Assembly (NCBI GenBank): GCA_964554475.1
Contig: CAZKOT010000008.1
Coordinates: 1 to 39,104 of the forward strand
Length of the DNA: 39,104 nucleotides
Reading direction: 5' to 3'
Origin: CAJKWP01 sp964554475
GTDB lineage: Bacteria > Bacillota > Clostridia > Christensenellales > UBA1242
The notes below the pieces were generated by a model, which did no database searches, was not told the DNA's origin, and saw only the letters and a list, made by a program, of their open reading frames with translations. This document shows positions 8,328 to 16,618 of this stretch, piece by piece (position 1 is the stretch's first letter; every line of letters begins with the position of its first letter). A program made the translations under genes and the position numbers.

Positions 8328-9505
8328 TCGCAGCGTCACAACTATGTGGTTTCCTTGTTGACTTTTGGACTATTGTTATTTCATGGTTTAATTCAAATTT
8401 TAGCAATTATGCATGGTCAATAATTTTACTAACCATTGCAATAAAGCTTGTAATGACACCACTTGATTTTTTAAATAAAAAAATTACAAGAAAAAACTCA
8501 AAAATGCAAGCAACCTTAAAACCAGAACTTGAAAAATTACAACAAAAATACGGTCATGATAGGGCGCTTTATAATCAAAAAATGGCTGAACTTTACAAGA
8601 GCAACAATTATAACATTCTAGGCTCTTGTCTTTTTATGCTTGTTAACATGGCTTTAACCCTTACAATTTTTATTTCACTCTGGTCAGGTTTGAATGCAAT
8701 GGCGTCAACAAAAATAGGTGAACAGTATATTGAACTTCAAGACACATATCAAACAGCTTATACAGAAGAAGTAGGAGATGAAACTGAAAAAATTAGTGCA
8801 GCAAACATTGCTGTTCGTGATAAATATGGTGAAATAAAATATTCTTGGCTTTGGATTGATAATATTTGGAAAGCGGATTCACCTTTTGTAAACTCAATCC
8901 CTACTTTTGATGATTATTTGAACTCGGTGACAAATGTTAAATTTTTTGATGGAACAATTGTTGACAAAAACACTTTAGATGATACCCAAAGAACAACTCT
9001 TCAAGTAGAATATGAATCAATAATGGATCCCCTTCGTAATTCAGTGGGTAAAACAAATGGTTATTTAATTCTTTTGGTTTGTATTGTGGGCACATCGTTT
9101 TTGTCTCAATGGTTAATGATGAGAAAAAACAAAATGAAATCTTTAAATGGGCAAGATCCCGCTGCATCAACAGGAAAAATTATGTTAATAATACTTCCAA
9201 TTATGCTAGGTTTTTTTGCTCTTTCTTACAATGCTGTTTTTGCTCTTTATCTTCTCACATCACAAATAATTGCAATAGGAACAACACCATTAATAGATTT
9301 GTTAATTGATAAGTTGGAGAACAAAAAACAGCTTAAAAAAGAACAATTAACCGTTGCGTCTTATGATAGAAATAAAACGATAAAAAACATAGACTTTACA
9401 AAAACTGCCCCCTATGACAGAAAAAATACAAAAAATTTTGGAAAAAATCAACTTGCTTCTTATGATAGAAATAATATAAAGAAAAAAGACGATAAAAAAG
9501 AATAA
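8315..9505 (+). CDS. yidC: Membrane protein insertase YidC/SpoIIIJ with unusual C-terminal repeats
   Basis: A 396-aa YidC/Oxa1 insertase. WSIILLTIAIKLVMTPLDF (~34-52) is the first core membrane helix; the positive groove residue is Lys44, where most homologues have Arg. A cytoplasmic charged hairpin (~55-95) follows, then the other membrane helices (~103-125, ~248-270, ~290-310, ~318-335). The loop after the second core helix, at about residues 125-245, is long and predicted extracellular. There is no lipoprotein signal at the N-terminus, unlike Bacillus SpoIIIJ/YqjG. The lysine-rich C-tail contains three A-x-YDR motifs (ASYDRN, APYDRK, ASYDRN) 16-17 residues apart, a feature I do not know from other YidC proteins. 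Confidence 0.95.
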   Translation: MAILIAASQLCGFLVDFWTIVISWFNSNFSNYAWSIILLTIAIKLVMTPLDFLNKKITRKNSKMQATLKPELEKLQQKYGHDRALYNQKMAELYKSNNYNILGSCLFMLVNMALTLTIFISLWSGLNAMASTKIGEQYIELQDTYQTAYTEEVGDETEKISAANIAVRDKYGEIKYSWLWIDNIWKADSPFVNSIPTFDDYLNSVTNVKFFDGTIVDKNTLDDTQRTTLQVEYESIMDPLRNSVGKTNGYLILLVCIVGTSFLSQWLMMRKNKMKSLNGQDPAASTGKIMLIILPIMLGFFALSYNAVFALYLLTSQIIAIGTTPLIDLLIDKLENKKQLKKEQLTVASYDRNKTIKNIDFTKTAPYDRKNTKNFGKNQLASYDRNNIKKKDDKKE

Positions 9506-9545
9506 ATTAACTCTTTTATGAGCAATAAAAAGGAGGATTATATAA

Positions 9546-10340
9546 ATGATTGAATGCGAAGGAATAGGAAAAAATGTTGAAAAAGCAATAGAGGACGCAT
9601 TATTCAAATTAAAAGCTTGCAGAGATGATGTTGACATTAAAATTCTTGAAACAGGTGGAATTTTTAAAAAAGCAAAAGTTATTGTAACAATTTCTTCAGA
9701 CGCTATTGAAAAATATGAAAAAATTAAAAAATTAAGAGAAAAAGAAATTAAAGAAGAGAAAATTTTTATAGCAAAAGAAGAAACAATTCCACAAACAGAG
9801 AATAAAAAATTAGAAGAAAATAAAATTATAAATGTACAATTAAAAAAAGAAGTTGAAAAACCCGAACAAAAAAATAAAGAAATTATTAATGAAACTGAAC
9901 AAAACTCAATAGAAGGAAAAGATTTTTTAGAAGGACTTTTAAAAATTCTTTCAATTAAGGGTGAAGTTAAAGAACTTGAAAAAGAAGATGAGGTTTTTTA
10001 TAATCTAATAGGAGAAGAAGTTTCTTCACTCATAGGTTACAGAGGAGAATCCCTTAACAGTTTACAATTTTTACTTTCAGTAATAAATGGGAAAAATAGG
10101 AAAAATAAAAAAGTACGACTTGATATTGATGGTTATAGAGAAAAAAGAGAAGAAACACTAATTGCTCTTGCAAAACGTGTTGCAAAAAAAGTTGAAAAAA
10201 CCGGACACCAAACCAAACTTGAACCTATGTCAGCATATGAGCGTCGAGTTATTCACAGCACAATTTCACAATTTGAAGGATTAGTTTCAATTTCCAAAGG
10301 TGAAGAACCTTTTAGGTATTTAATTATTAAAAAAGCTTAA
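9546..10340 (+). CDS. jag: Jag/KhpB RNA-binding protein
   Basis: A 264-aa SpoIIIJ-associated protein. The N-terminal Jag-N domain (MIECEGIGKNVEKAIEDALF) is followed by a long Glu/Lys-rich linker (~60-125). After it come a KH-type domain (~128-185, with GYRGESLNSLQFLLS) and an R3H domain (~190-262, with REETLIALAKRVAKK and RRVIHSTI). The start is set by AAGGAGG about ten bases upstream. It follows yidC directly, as usual. KhpB homologues bind RNA and affect cell division; that role is taken from the family and not visible here. Confidence 0.93.
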   Translation: MIECEGIGKNVEKAIEDALFKLKACRDDVDIKILETGGIFKKAKVIVTISSDAIEKYEKIKKLREKEIKEEKIFIAKEETIPQTENKKLEENKIINVQLKKEVEKPEQKNKEIINETEQNSIEGKDFLEGLLKILSIKGEVKELEKEDEVFYNLIGEEVSSLIGYRGESLNSLQFLLSVINGKNRKNKKVRLDIDGYREKREETLIALAKRVAKKVEKTGHQTKLEPMSAYERRVIHSTISQFEGLVSISKGEEPFRYLIIKKA

Positions 10341-10409
10341 AATTCTGTTTTTAGTATATTTTTTTAAATTTATAATAAAAATTTTTTTATTTAATACCAA
10401 CGAGGAGTT

Positions 10410-11762
10410 ATGGATTGTATTGCTAATATTTCAACCCCGTATGGAACTGGGGCAATAAGTATTGTTAGAATGAGTGGGCAAGATTGTTTAAAAATTGCTC
10501 TTAATTTTTTTTTAAGTAAAAATGAAAAAGGAGAATTTTTAACAAATAAAAATATTATACCGCGCTACATGTATTTAGGAGAGCTTAAAGGCGAGCATTT
10601 TCGGGAACAATGTTTAATGGTTTATTTTAAAGGACCAAAATCTTTTACCGGTGAAGATATGGTTGAATTTCAAATTCACGGAGGGGAATTTTTAACAGAA
10701 GAAGTTTTAAACGAATGTTTAAAACATGGAGCAAGACTTTCTGAAAACGGAGAGTTTTCAAAACGTGCATTTTTAAATGGGAAATTTAGTTTAGACCAAG
10801 CAGAAGGAATTATCGACATAATTGAAGCAACCAGTCGGGCAGAAATTAAAGCTGGTTTTGAACTTTTAAACGGAGAATTATTTAAAAAAATTGAAATAAT
10901 GCAAAATTCATTAACTGAAATTCTTGCAAAATTAGAAGTCACTATTGATTATCCCGAATATGATGATGAAAAAACAGAACTTAATGAGGCAAAAGAGGTA
11001 GTCCAACAAGTTGAAAACAATATTTTTGAATTATTAAAAAATAGCGAACATGGACAAGTAATAAAAAGCGGAATTAATGTTGCGATTGTTGGAAAACCAA
11101 ACGTTGGAAAATCAAGTTTATTGAACGCAGTTTTGGGTAGTGAGCGAGCAATTGTTACAGATGTTGCTGGAACAACACGAGACACAATTAAAGAAACAAT
11201 TTTATATAACGGAGTTAAAATTAATTTTATTGACACTGCAGGTCTTCGAGAAAGTGGAGATAAGGTTGAAAAAATTGGAATTGAAAGAACAAAAGAAACA
11301 ATAAAACAAAGCGACATTGTTGTTTTTTTAATTGATGCTTCAGAGGAGTTGAATGAAGAAGATTTCAGTATTTACAAGAAAATTCAAGAATTAAATCCAA
11401 TTGTTGTTTTAAACAAAAAAGACATAAAAAAAATTAAAAAAATTCCTATTATTCCTAATATTGAAATAAGCAGTAAAACAAAAGAGGGAATAAGTGAATT
11501 AATTGAAGAAATTTACAGACGAACAATAGTTGAAAAAATTGATTCTTCAACAATGATTTTAACTAATAAAAGACACATAGAAGCTTTAAAAGAAGCAAAA
11601 AAACAAGCAGAAAAAACAATTAAAATTTTAGATGAAGCGAGTGTTGATATTGCTGTTTTTGAAATAAAAAAAATTTGGTCGCTTCTTGGAAAAATTACCG
11701 GTGTTAGTGAAAACGAAAAAATTATTGACGAGATTTTTTCAAGATTTTGTTTAGGAAAATAG
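10410..11762 (+). CDS. mnmE: tRNA modification GTPase MnmE
   Basis: A 450-aa GTPase which, with MnmG, installs carboxymethylaminomethyl groups on U34 of tRNAs. The N-terminal THF-binding domain starts MDCIANISTPYGTGAISIVR. GKPNVGKSS (G1) is at 228-236, then the AGTTRDT segment (G2), DTAGLR (G3) and NKKD (G4). The essential C-terminal cysteine lies in FCLGK (446-450), equivalent to C(I/L)GK. GAGGAG is 5-6 nt before the ATG and a TATAAT is present at 10371-10376. The partner mnmG follows after a structured 290-bp spacer. Confidence 0.97.
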   Translation: MDCIANISTPYGTGAISIVRMSGQDCLKIALNFFLSKNEKGEFLTNKNIIPRYMYLGELKGEHFREQCLMVYFKGPKSFTGEDMVEFQIHGGEFLTEEVLNECLKHGARLSENGEFSKRAFLNGKFSLDQAEGIIDIIEATSRAEIKAGFELLNGELFKKIEIMQNSLTEILAKLEVTIDYPEYDDEKTELNEAKEVVQQVENNIFELLKNSEHGQVIKSGINVAIVGKPNVGKSSLLNAVLGSERAIVTDVAGTTRDTIKETILYNGVKINFIDTAGLRESGDKVEKIGIERTKETIKQSDIVVFLIDASEELNEEDFSIYKKIQELNPIVVLNKKDIKKIKKIPIIPNIEISSKTKEGISELIEEIYRRTIVEKIDSSTMILTNKRHIEALKEAKKQAEKTIKILDEASVDIAVFEIKKIWSLLGKITGVSENEKIIDEIFSRFCLGK

Positions 11763-11930
11763 ATTACTGAAAAAATGCTAAAGTGAACTTTTCGTTAGCG
11801 GGGTTAAGCCGAAAGATGAGATTTTACTTTTCAAAATTTTTCAAAAAAAACGAAAAATTTTAGCGAAAGGGAGTTGTAAACTCCCGTTTTCGTGTTCCAA
11901 AGAAGGAAAATTTTTAGTTGTCTTAAAATT
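11763..11930. repeat. mnmE-mnmG spacer with several inverted repeats
   Basis: No coding frame, but dense dyad symmetry. AAAATTTTTC / GAAAAATTTT sits at 11833-11842 / 11852-11861. GGGAGTT-GTA-AACTCCC lies around 11878-11885, with outer CGAAA / TTTTCG arms. CTTTTCG / CGAAAG flanks a GGGGTTAAG segment near 11792-11817. No T-run directly follows the GC-rich stem. It could be an mnmE 3' processing or terminator structure or a small RNA. Confidence 0.45.
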
Positions 11931-11936
11931 TAATTA

Positions 11937-11964
11937 TTGATTTATAAATTAATAAGAGTATAAT
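11937..11964 (+). promoter_or_regulatory. mnmG promoter
   Basis: TTGATT (11937-11942), a 16-bp spacer and TATAAT (11959-11964). The predicted transcript begins near 11971 and leaves a leader of about 80 nt before the mnmG start. Confidence 0.5.
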
Positions 11965-11996
11965 AAATATTACCTAATATTTAATAGTGTTGCTGG

Positions 11997-12033
11997 TTGC
12001 TAAAATTTGGATAGCATGTGCAATGCTAGCATT
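11997..12033 (+). promoter_or_regulatory. mnmG leader with mutually exclusive stems
   Basis: The leader holds TTGCTA (11997-12002), TAGCAT (12012-12017) and ATGCTA (12023-12028), the last inside a 12-bp palindrome AATGCTAGCATT (12022-12033). The middle segment can pair with the first (loop 9 nt) or with the third (loop 5 nt), but not both. The mnmG ribosome-binding site AAGGAT follows eight bases later. This is the layout of a leader switch, but no ligand or known riboswitch class is recognised. Confidence 0.35.
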
Positions 12034-12052
12034 CGTGGTCAAGGATTAATAA

Positions 12053-13924
12053 ATGAATATAAATGAAAATACTTTTGATGCAATAATAGTTGGTGCTGGG
12101 CATGCTGGTTGCGAGTCTGCTCTAGCTCTTGCACGCTTAAAAAATAAAACAATTTTGTTTTGTCTTAATCTTGATTCAATTGCTCTATTAGCATGTAATC
12201 CTTCAATTGGGGGAACAGCAAAAGGTCATTTGGTTTGTGAAATTGATGCGCTTGGCGGAGAGATGGGAAAAAATACAGACAAAACATTAATTCAAATACG
12301 TATGCTTAATCGTGGGAAAGGACCCGCTGTTTATTCATTGAGAGCACAATCAGACAAAATTGATTACCACACAGAGATGAAAAGAACTCTTGAACAGCAA
12401 GAAAATTTACAAGTTAGACAGGCAGAAGTTAGTGAAATTTTAATTGAAAATAACAAAATTATAGGAGTTAAAACCGCACAAGGAGAAACATATTTAGCAA
12501 AAACGGTTGTTGTTGCCACGGGTGTTTATTTAAAAAGCAAAATAATAACAGGAGAATGGAGTAAGGAAAGTGGACCAAATGGATTTTCAGCAGCGACTTA
12601 TCTTTCACAATCTATTTTAAATTTGGGACATAGTATAAAAAGATTAAAAACCGGCACTCCTGCAAGGGTGGATGGAAGAACAATAAATTACAAGGAAACA
12701 ATTTTGCAAGAAGGAGAAGAAAACCTTCAAACATTTTCTTTTTTAACAAAAGAAAAGCCTAAAAATAAAGCAGTTTGTTACCTTACTTACACAACTGAAA
12801 AAACAATTAAAGTAATTAAAGAAAATATTCATCGTGCCCCGTTGTTTTCAGGACTAATCAAAGGGGTGGGGCCTCGTTATTGCCCATCAATTGAAGATAA
12901 AATTATGAGATTTGCTGACAAAGAGCGTCATCAGGTTTTTTTAGAGCCAGAATCTCTTTCGACAAATGAAATATATGTTCAGGGTATGAGTACTTCAATG
13001 CCTATTGATGTTCAAAAACAAATTTATCATAGTATTATTGGACTTGAGAATGTTCGAATTATGCGTGATGCTTACGCAATTGAATATGATGCAATTGATG
13101 CCACCGAATTAAAGCCAACGCTGGAAAGTAAAAAGGTAGAAGGATTATTCTTTGCTGGACAGGTTAATGGAACAAGTGGTTATGAAGAAGCTGCTGCACA
13201 GGGAATTATTGCGGGCATTAATGCTGATTGCTTTTTAAAACAAAAAGAAGCACTGATTTTAAAAAGAAGTGATGCTTATATTGGGGTTTTAATTGACGAT
13301 ATTGTAACCAAAGAAACAAGCGAACCTTACAGAATGATGACCTCACGAGCGGAATATAGACTGATTTTAAGACAAGATAATGCTGATATAAGATTAACTG
13401 AAATTGGTAGAAAATTTAATCTTGTTGATGATGGGAGATATTTTGTTTTTAATGAGAAAAAAGAATTAATAAAACAAGCAGAAGAAAAGTTGAAAATCAG
13501 ATTAAAACTTGATGAAAAATTAACAAATTTTTTTAGAAACAAAAACGAAAATATTCCCTCAAAAAATCTAACCGTTAAAGAAGCAATAAAGCGAAACAAT
13601 ATTACCGCCTTTGACATCAACGAAGTTTATGGGTTGTTTGAGGGGTTACCAGCAAGTGTTATAGAATACATCAATACCGAAGTAAAATATGAAGGTTATA
13701 TTAAACAGCAATATGAAGAAGTTGAGCGTAGCAAGTCGCAAAGTGATTTAAAAATACCTCAAGATTTTGATTTTAATTCATTAAAAGGAATCACAAAAGA
13801 AGCTCGACAAAAACTTTCTAAAATCCGTCCTCAAACAATTGGTCAAGCATCCCGCATTTCGGGCGTCTCCCCGGCCGACATTTCAATTTTAATTGTTTTT
13901 GTTAAGGCAAAAAAATCAAAATAA
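12053..13924 (+). CDS. mnmG: tRNA uridine-5-carboxymethylaminomethyl modification enzyme MnmG (GidA)
   Basis: A 623-aa FAD-dependent partner of MnmE. The Rossmann motif VGAGHAGCESA is at ~13-23. It is followed by the family landmarks CNPSIGGTAKGHL, IQIRMLNRGKGPAVYSLRAQ, RLKTGTPARVD, GPRYCPSIEDKI, EGLFFAGQVNGTSGYEEAAAQG and the C-terminal RPQTIGQASRISGVSPADIS, which binds tRNA/MnmE. Length is normal. AAGGAT stands a few bases before the ATG. It has its own promoter and an unusual leader, so it may be regulated apart from mnmE. Confidence 0.97.
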   Translation: MNINENTFDAIIVGAGHAGCESALALARLKNKTILFCLNLDSIALLACNPSIGGTAKGHLVCEIDALGGEMGKNTDKTLIQIRMLNRGKGPAVYSLRAQSDKIDYHTEMKRTLEQQENLQVRQAEVSEILIENNKIIGVKTAQGETYLAKTVVVATGVYLKSKIITGEWSKESGPNGFSAATYLSQSILNLGHSIKRLKTGTPARVDGRTINYKETILQEGEENLQTFSFLTKEKPKNKAVCYLTYTTEKTIKVIKENIHRAPLFSGLIKGVGPRYCPSIEDKIMRFADKERHQVFLEPESLSTNEIYVQGMSTSMPIDVQKQIYHSIIGLENVRIMRDAYAIEYDAIDATELKPTLESKKVEGLFFAGQVNGTSGYEEAAAQGIIAGINADCFLKQKEALILKRSDAYIGVLIDDIVTKETSEPYRMMTSRAEYRLILRQDNADIRLTEIGRKFNLVDDGRYFVFNEKKELIKQAEEKLKIRLKLDEKLTNFFRNKNENIPSKNLTVKEAIKRNNITAFDINEVYGLFEGLPASVIEYINTEVKYEGYIKQQYEEVERSKSQSDLKIPQDFDFNSLKGITKEARQKLSKIRPQTIGQASRISGVSPADISILIVFVKAKKSK

Positions 13925-13960
13925 AAAGAATTTATGGTATAATTATAAAGAGGTGAATAC

Positions 13961-14197
13961 ATGATTAGCATTGAAAAACTAAAAAACAACATGAATATAG
14001 TAAAAAATTTTTTAAAAGAGTTTGATAAAAATGGGAATGTTGTTATTTGCTTTGAAGAAATAGAACAAGCAATTAACCAAGATTTAATAAATAATAAAAA
14101 TGCACAAAAAATTTACGTTGAAAGTGATCAAGAATTATTAAGAAAACATCATCCATCAATGAATCTCGGCAAAAATTGGTATGAACCAAACTATTAA
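13961..14197 (+). CDS. Hypothetical 78-aa protein
   Basis: A short gene with a clear AGAGGTG ribosome-binding site six bases before the ATG and a TATAAT at 13938-13943, so it is likely expressed. The protein is hydrophilic and mixed-charge, with no signal peptide or membrane helix. It begins MISIEKLKNNMNIVKNFLKE and ends in a Trp/Tyr-containing tail GKNWYEPNY. I do not recognise the family. It is followed by a stem-loop at 14243 and another unknown gene, both inserted between mnmG and rsmG, which are usually closer together. Confidence 0.7.
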   Translation: MISIEKLKNNMNIVKNFLKEFDKNGNVVICFEEIEQAINQDLINNKNAQKIYVESDQELLRKHHPSMNLGKNWYEPNY

Positions 14198-14242
14198 TTA
14201 ATCTAAAGTGAATTGAAAATCCCTAATTATTAATCGAATAAT

Positions 14243-14267
14243 CCGCCAAAGGGAGTTTCTCCAGCGG
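14243..14267 (+). terminator. Stem-loop, probable weak terminator
   Basis: A two-part stem with CCGC (14243-14246) pairing GCGG (14264-14267) around an inner GGAG-TTT-CTCC. It is followed by ATATTTTCATTTTTAA, T-rich but interrupted. It separates the 78-aa gene from the next one. Confidence 0.5.
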
Positions 14268-14309
14268 GATATTTTCATTTTTAATTATATTAATAAAAGG
14301 AAAGAGAAG

Positions 14310-14786
14310 ATGAGTGTTTTGACAAAAGTTGCAAATGATCAACCTTTTTCAAAAAAAACAAAGAAAGTTCAAATAAAAAAATACTTTGTAAAACTGAGAG
14401 AAGAACTTGCAGACCAACTTGGAGACAACCATTTTGGAAATAAAAATATCAAGGATGTTGATAAAAAATTAGGCTTGGAAGATTGGCAAAATAGGGCATT
14501 GAACGTTGCTTTTTTAGATACTCCTATTCGACCACAAGAAAAATGGAATTGGAAAAATAAATATGCTGAAGAAAAGAGAATAAATAAAGCAACATATGCA
14601 ATGGCTGTGGTTTTTCAAAAAGTGGGAGTAAAAATTGGTGGCATTCCAAAGTTAACAAAAGAAACTGCAACAGATTTTGATAAGCATTTAAAAAGATTTA
14701 GTTTTTTAAGTTTGGGTATTTTAGAAACAGGAATTTATTATAAATTAGAAGATATAAAAGAAAAAGAGAACCAGTTTGAACAATAA
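14310..14786 (+). CDS. Hypothetical 158-aa basic protein
   Basis: A 158-aa soluble protein, start set by AAAGGAAAGAG just before the ATG. It is rich in Lys and aromatic residues, has no membrane segment or signal peptide, and looks mainly helical. Notable stretches are KLGLEDWQNRALNVAFLD (~51-68), RPQEKWNWKNKYAEEKR and KATYAMAVVFQKVGVKIGG (~91-109). I do not recognise a domain. It lies between mnmG and rsmG, so it shares the neighbourhood of RNA-modification and origin genes, but that does not give a function. Confidence 0.7.
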   Translation: MSVLTKVANDQPFSKKTKKVQIKKYFVKLREELADQLGDNHFGNKNIKDVDKKLGLEDWQNRALNVAFLDTPIRPQEKWNWKNKYAEEKRINKATYAMAVVFQKVGVKIGGIPKLTKETATDFDKHLKRFSFLSLGILETGIYYKLEDIKEKENQFEQ

Positions 14787-14833
14787 CAATTTAAAATTTC
14801 TTTAATTTTATTCTATTATTTTTTCATTTAATA

Positions 14834-14839
14834 TATAAT
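14834..14839 (+). promoter_or_regulatory. -10 box of rsmG (leaderless spacing)
   Basis: TATAAT, ending seven bases before ATG 14847, with no ribosome-binding site between them. An upstream in-frame ATG at 14838 overlaps this box and is therefore unlikely to be in the transcript. No clear -35. Confidence 0.45.
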
Positions 14840-14846
14840 GATAGTT

Positions 14847-15539
14847 ATGAAAGAAAAAATCACAAAAATTTTTGATGAGTATAATATTCAATACACAAGT
14901 GAGCAAATTTTATTTTTAGTAGAATTTTTTAATTTAGTAATTGAAAAAAATAAAATCATAAACTTGACTTCTATCACTGAAAAAGAAGAGTTTGCCGTGA
15001 AACATATTTTAGATAGTGTGATACCTTATAAAGAATTTAATCATAGCAGTTTGATTTTAGATTTGGGGAGTGGAGCAGGTTTTCCAGGGGTTCCGTTAAA
15101 AATTTTACGCCCTGATTTGAAATTTGTGTTACTGGATAGTGTTTTGAAAAAAGTTGAATTTTTAAATGAAGTCATAAAAAAACTTAATTTTACAAATTGC
15201 GTTGCAGTTCATGCTCGCGTTGAAGATTTTGCAAAAACAAATGCTGAAAAATTTGATTATGTCGTTGTTAGAGCAGTTGCAAAATTAAACACACTTGTTG
15301 AATATTCATTACCACTTGTTAAAACTGGTGGACAAGTTTTTGTTTATAAAGCACAAAATTTGGCGGAAGAAATTAATTTGGCCAAAAATGCTCTCAAAAC
15401 CCTTGCGGGAGAAGTGAAAAATGTTATAAAATTGATTTTGCAAGGAAATGAAAGGAATATTATTATTCTTCAAAAATTAAAATCTTGCCCTAAAGGGTAT
15501 CCTAGAGGAAAAAATAAACCTAAAAACGAACCGCTTTAA
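14847..15539 (+). CDS. rsmG: 16S rRNA (guanine-527-N7) methyltransferase RsmG
   Basis: RsmG (GidB) methylates G527 of 16S rRNA with SAM. From ATG 14847 the protein has 230 residues, normal size. LDLGSGAGFPGVPLKIL is the SAM-binding motif I. LLDSVLKKVEFLNEV, HARVEDFA and VVRAVAKLNTLVEY follow in the family order, and the end KGYPRGKNKPKNEPL matches the usual YPRK..P...PL tail. The longer ATG at 14838 is rejected because it overlaps a TATAAT; transcription would start at or beside ATG 14847. Two bases after the stop begins a 152-bp hairpin element, and then parA. Confidence 0.95.
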   Translation: MKEKITKIFDEYNIQYTSEQILFLVEFFNLVIEKNKIINLTSITEKEEFAVKHILDSVIPYKEFNHSSLILDLGSGAGFPGVPLKILRPDLKFVLLDSVLKKVEFLNEVIKKLNFTNCVAVHARVEDFAKTNAEKFDYVVVRAVAKLNTLVEYSLPLVKTGGQVFVYKAQNLAEEINLAKNALKTLAGEVKNVIKLILQGNERNIIILQKLKSCPKGYPRGKNKPKNEPL

Positions 15540-15541
15540 CC

Positions 15542-15693
15542 AGACTGTCGATAAGGGGCAATGGACACAAAATTTTAACAAAATTTCGTTTCTGCGTTTA
15601 CTGCCAAACGCCGAAAGACAGTCATTTACGTGAAGTAAACTCTTGCCTTTCGGCATTTGTCGAGCCTTGCTCCATTGCTCTTTTCGACAGTCT
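15542..15693. repeat. Nested-hairpin element, copy A
   Basis: A 152-bp element with inverted ends: AGACTGTCGA (15542) pairs with TCGACAGTCT (to 15693), extending to ~23 bp through CAATGGA / TCCATTG. Inside are a second stem (CAAACGCCGAAAG with CTTTCGGCATTTG), an innermost TTTAC / GTAAA, and a small AAATTTT-AAC-AAAATTT hairpin. No target-site duplication is evident. On the minus strand one frame is open through it (KARQMPKGKSLL, then VNDCLSAFG). It lies between the rsmG stop and parA. Confidence 0.85.
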
Positions 15694-15736
15694 AAAATAA
15701 GGATAAACAAATTAGATAATTAGTGAGGTGAACATC

Positions 15737-16594
15737 TTGGGAAAAATTATTGCTTTTTCAAATCAAAAAGGTGGGGTTGGAAAAACAACCACTTGTGTGA
15801 ATTTGTCTGCTTATCTTGCTGCTATGGGGCAAAAAATTTTAATTGTCGACCTTGATCCGCAAGGAAATGCAACAAGCGGAATTGGGATTGACAAGCATAA
15901 TAAACCAAAAACAATTTACAATGTTGTTGATGGAGATGCTCAAATTGAAGAAGTTATTTTACACACCTATTTAGAAAATCTTGATATAATTCCATCCACG
16001 GTTGATCTTGCCGGCATTGAAATAGGAATTGTTCAAAAACCTGCAAGAGAAAAAATATTAAAAAATATTTTAAGTAAAATTCAAGATAATTATGATTTTA
16101 TACTAATTGATTGCCCACCCTCGTTAGGACTTTTAACGGTTAATGCATTGACGGCAGCAGATACAATTTTAATTCCAATTCAGTGCGAATTTTATGCTTT
16201 AGAGGGATTAAGTCAACTTATGAATACAATACGTTTAGTAAAGCATCATTTAAACAACAGTCTTGATGTTGAAGGTGTTGTTTTAACAATGATGGATGGA
16301 AGGTCAAATTTAATCGCACAAGTGGGCAGTGAAATTTTAAAATTTTTTGGAAAAAAAGTTTTTGAAACCTCAATTCCGCGAAGTATTCGACTTGCAGAAG
16401 CCCCTAGTCATGGTCAAGCAATTTTAACATATGACTTTAATTCGAAAGGTGCTAATGCTTACTTACTTTTTGCCGAAGAGTTTTTAACTAGAAATAAAAT
16501 CGAGTTTCAAAAATTGCTAAAAGAAAACATAAAATTAAGAAAAAAAGAAGAAAGTTCAAGCGTTGATGTTGATTTAAAAGAAAGCAAAAAATAA
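15737..16594 (+). CDS. parA: Chromosome partitioning ATPase ParA/Soj (TTG start)
   Basis: A 285-aa Soj-type ParA, a Walker ATPase that works with ParB in origin segregation and regulates DnaA in Bacillus. I choose TTG 15737 because GAGGTG (15725-15730) lies six bases upstream and the protein then starts MGKIIAFSNQKGGVGKTTTC, the standard N-terminus. An upstream GTG at 15728 is inside that ribosome-binding site. The deviant Walker A KGGVGKTT is at 11-18, Walker A' is in IVDLDPQGNATSG and Walker B in LIDCPPSLGLLTVNAL. parB follows after 24 nt. Confidence 0.96.
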   Translation: MGKIIAFSNQKGGVGKTTTCVNLSAYLAAMGQKILIVDLDPQGNATSGIGIDKHNKPKTIYNVVDGDAQIEEVILHTYLENLDIIPSTVDLAGIEIGIVQKPAREKILKNILSKIQDNYDFILIDCPPSLGLLTVNALTAADTILIPIQCEFYALEGLSQLMNTIRLVKHHLNNSLDVEGVVLTMMDGRSNLIAQVGSEILKFFGKKVFETSIPRSIRLAEAPSHGQAILTYDFNSKGANAYLLFAEEFLTRNKIEFQKLLKENIKLRKKEESSSVDVDLKESKK

Positions 16595-16618
16595 AAAATA
16601 ATTTTTAGGAGGAAATAC

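Noticed and set aside
15621..15640. TTTACGTGAAGTAAA in hairpin element A as a parS site next to parA
   Set aside because: It lacks the central C of TTTCACGTGAAA, and the other element copies do not keep ACGTGAA; it is the innermost hairpin of the repeat.
15542..15693. Hairpin element as an insertion sequence
   Set aside because: No transposase frame, no flanking direct repeat, and only ~150-210 bp; kept as a non-autonomous repeat family.
15477..15710. 77-codon minus-strand protein over element A
   Set aside because: It is the translated repeat plus antisense of rsmG; no ribosome-binding site or independent evidence for a gene.
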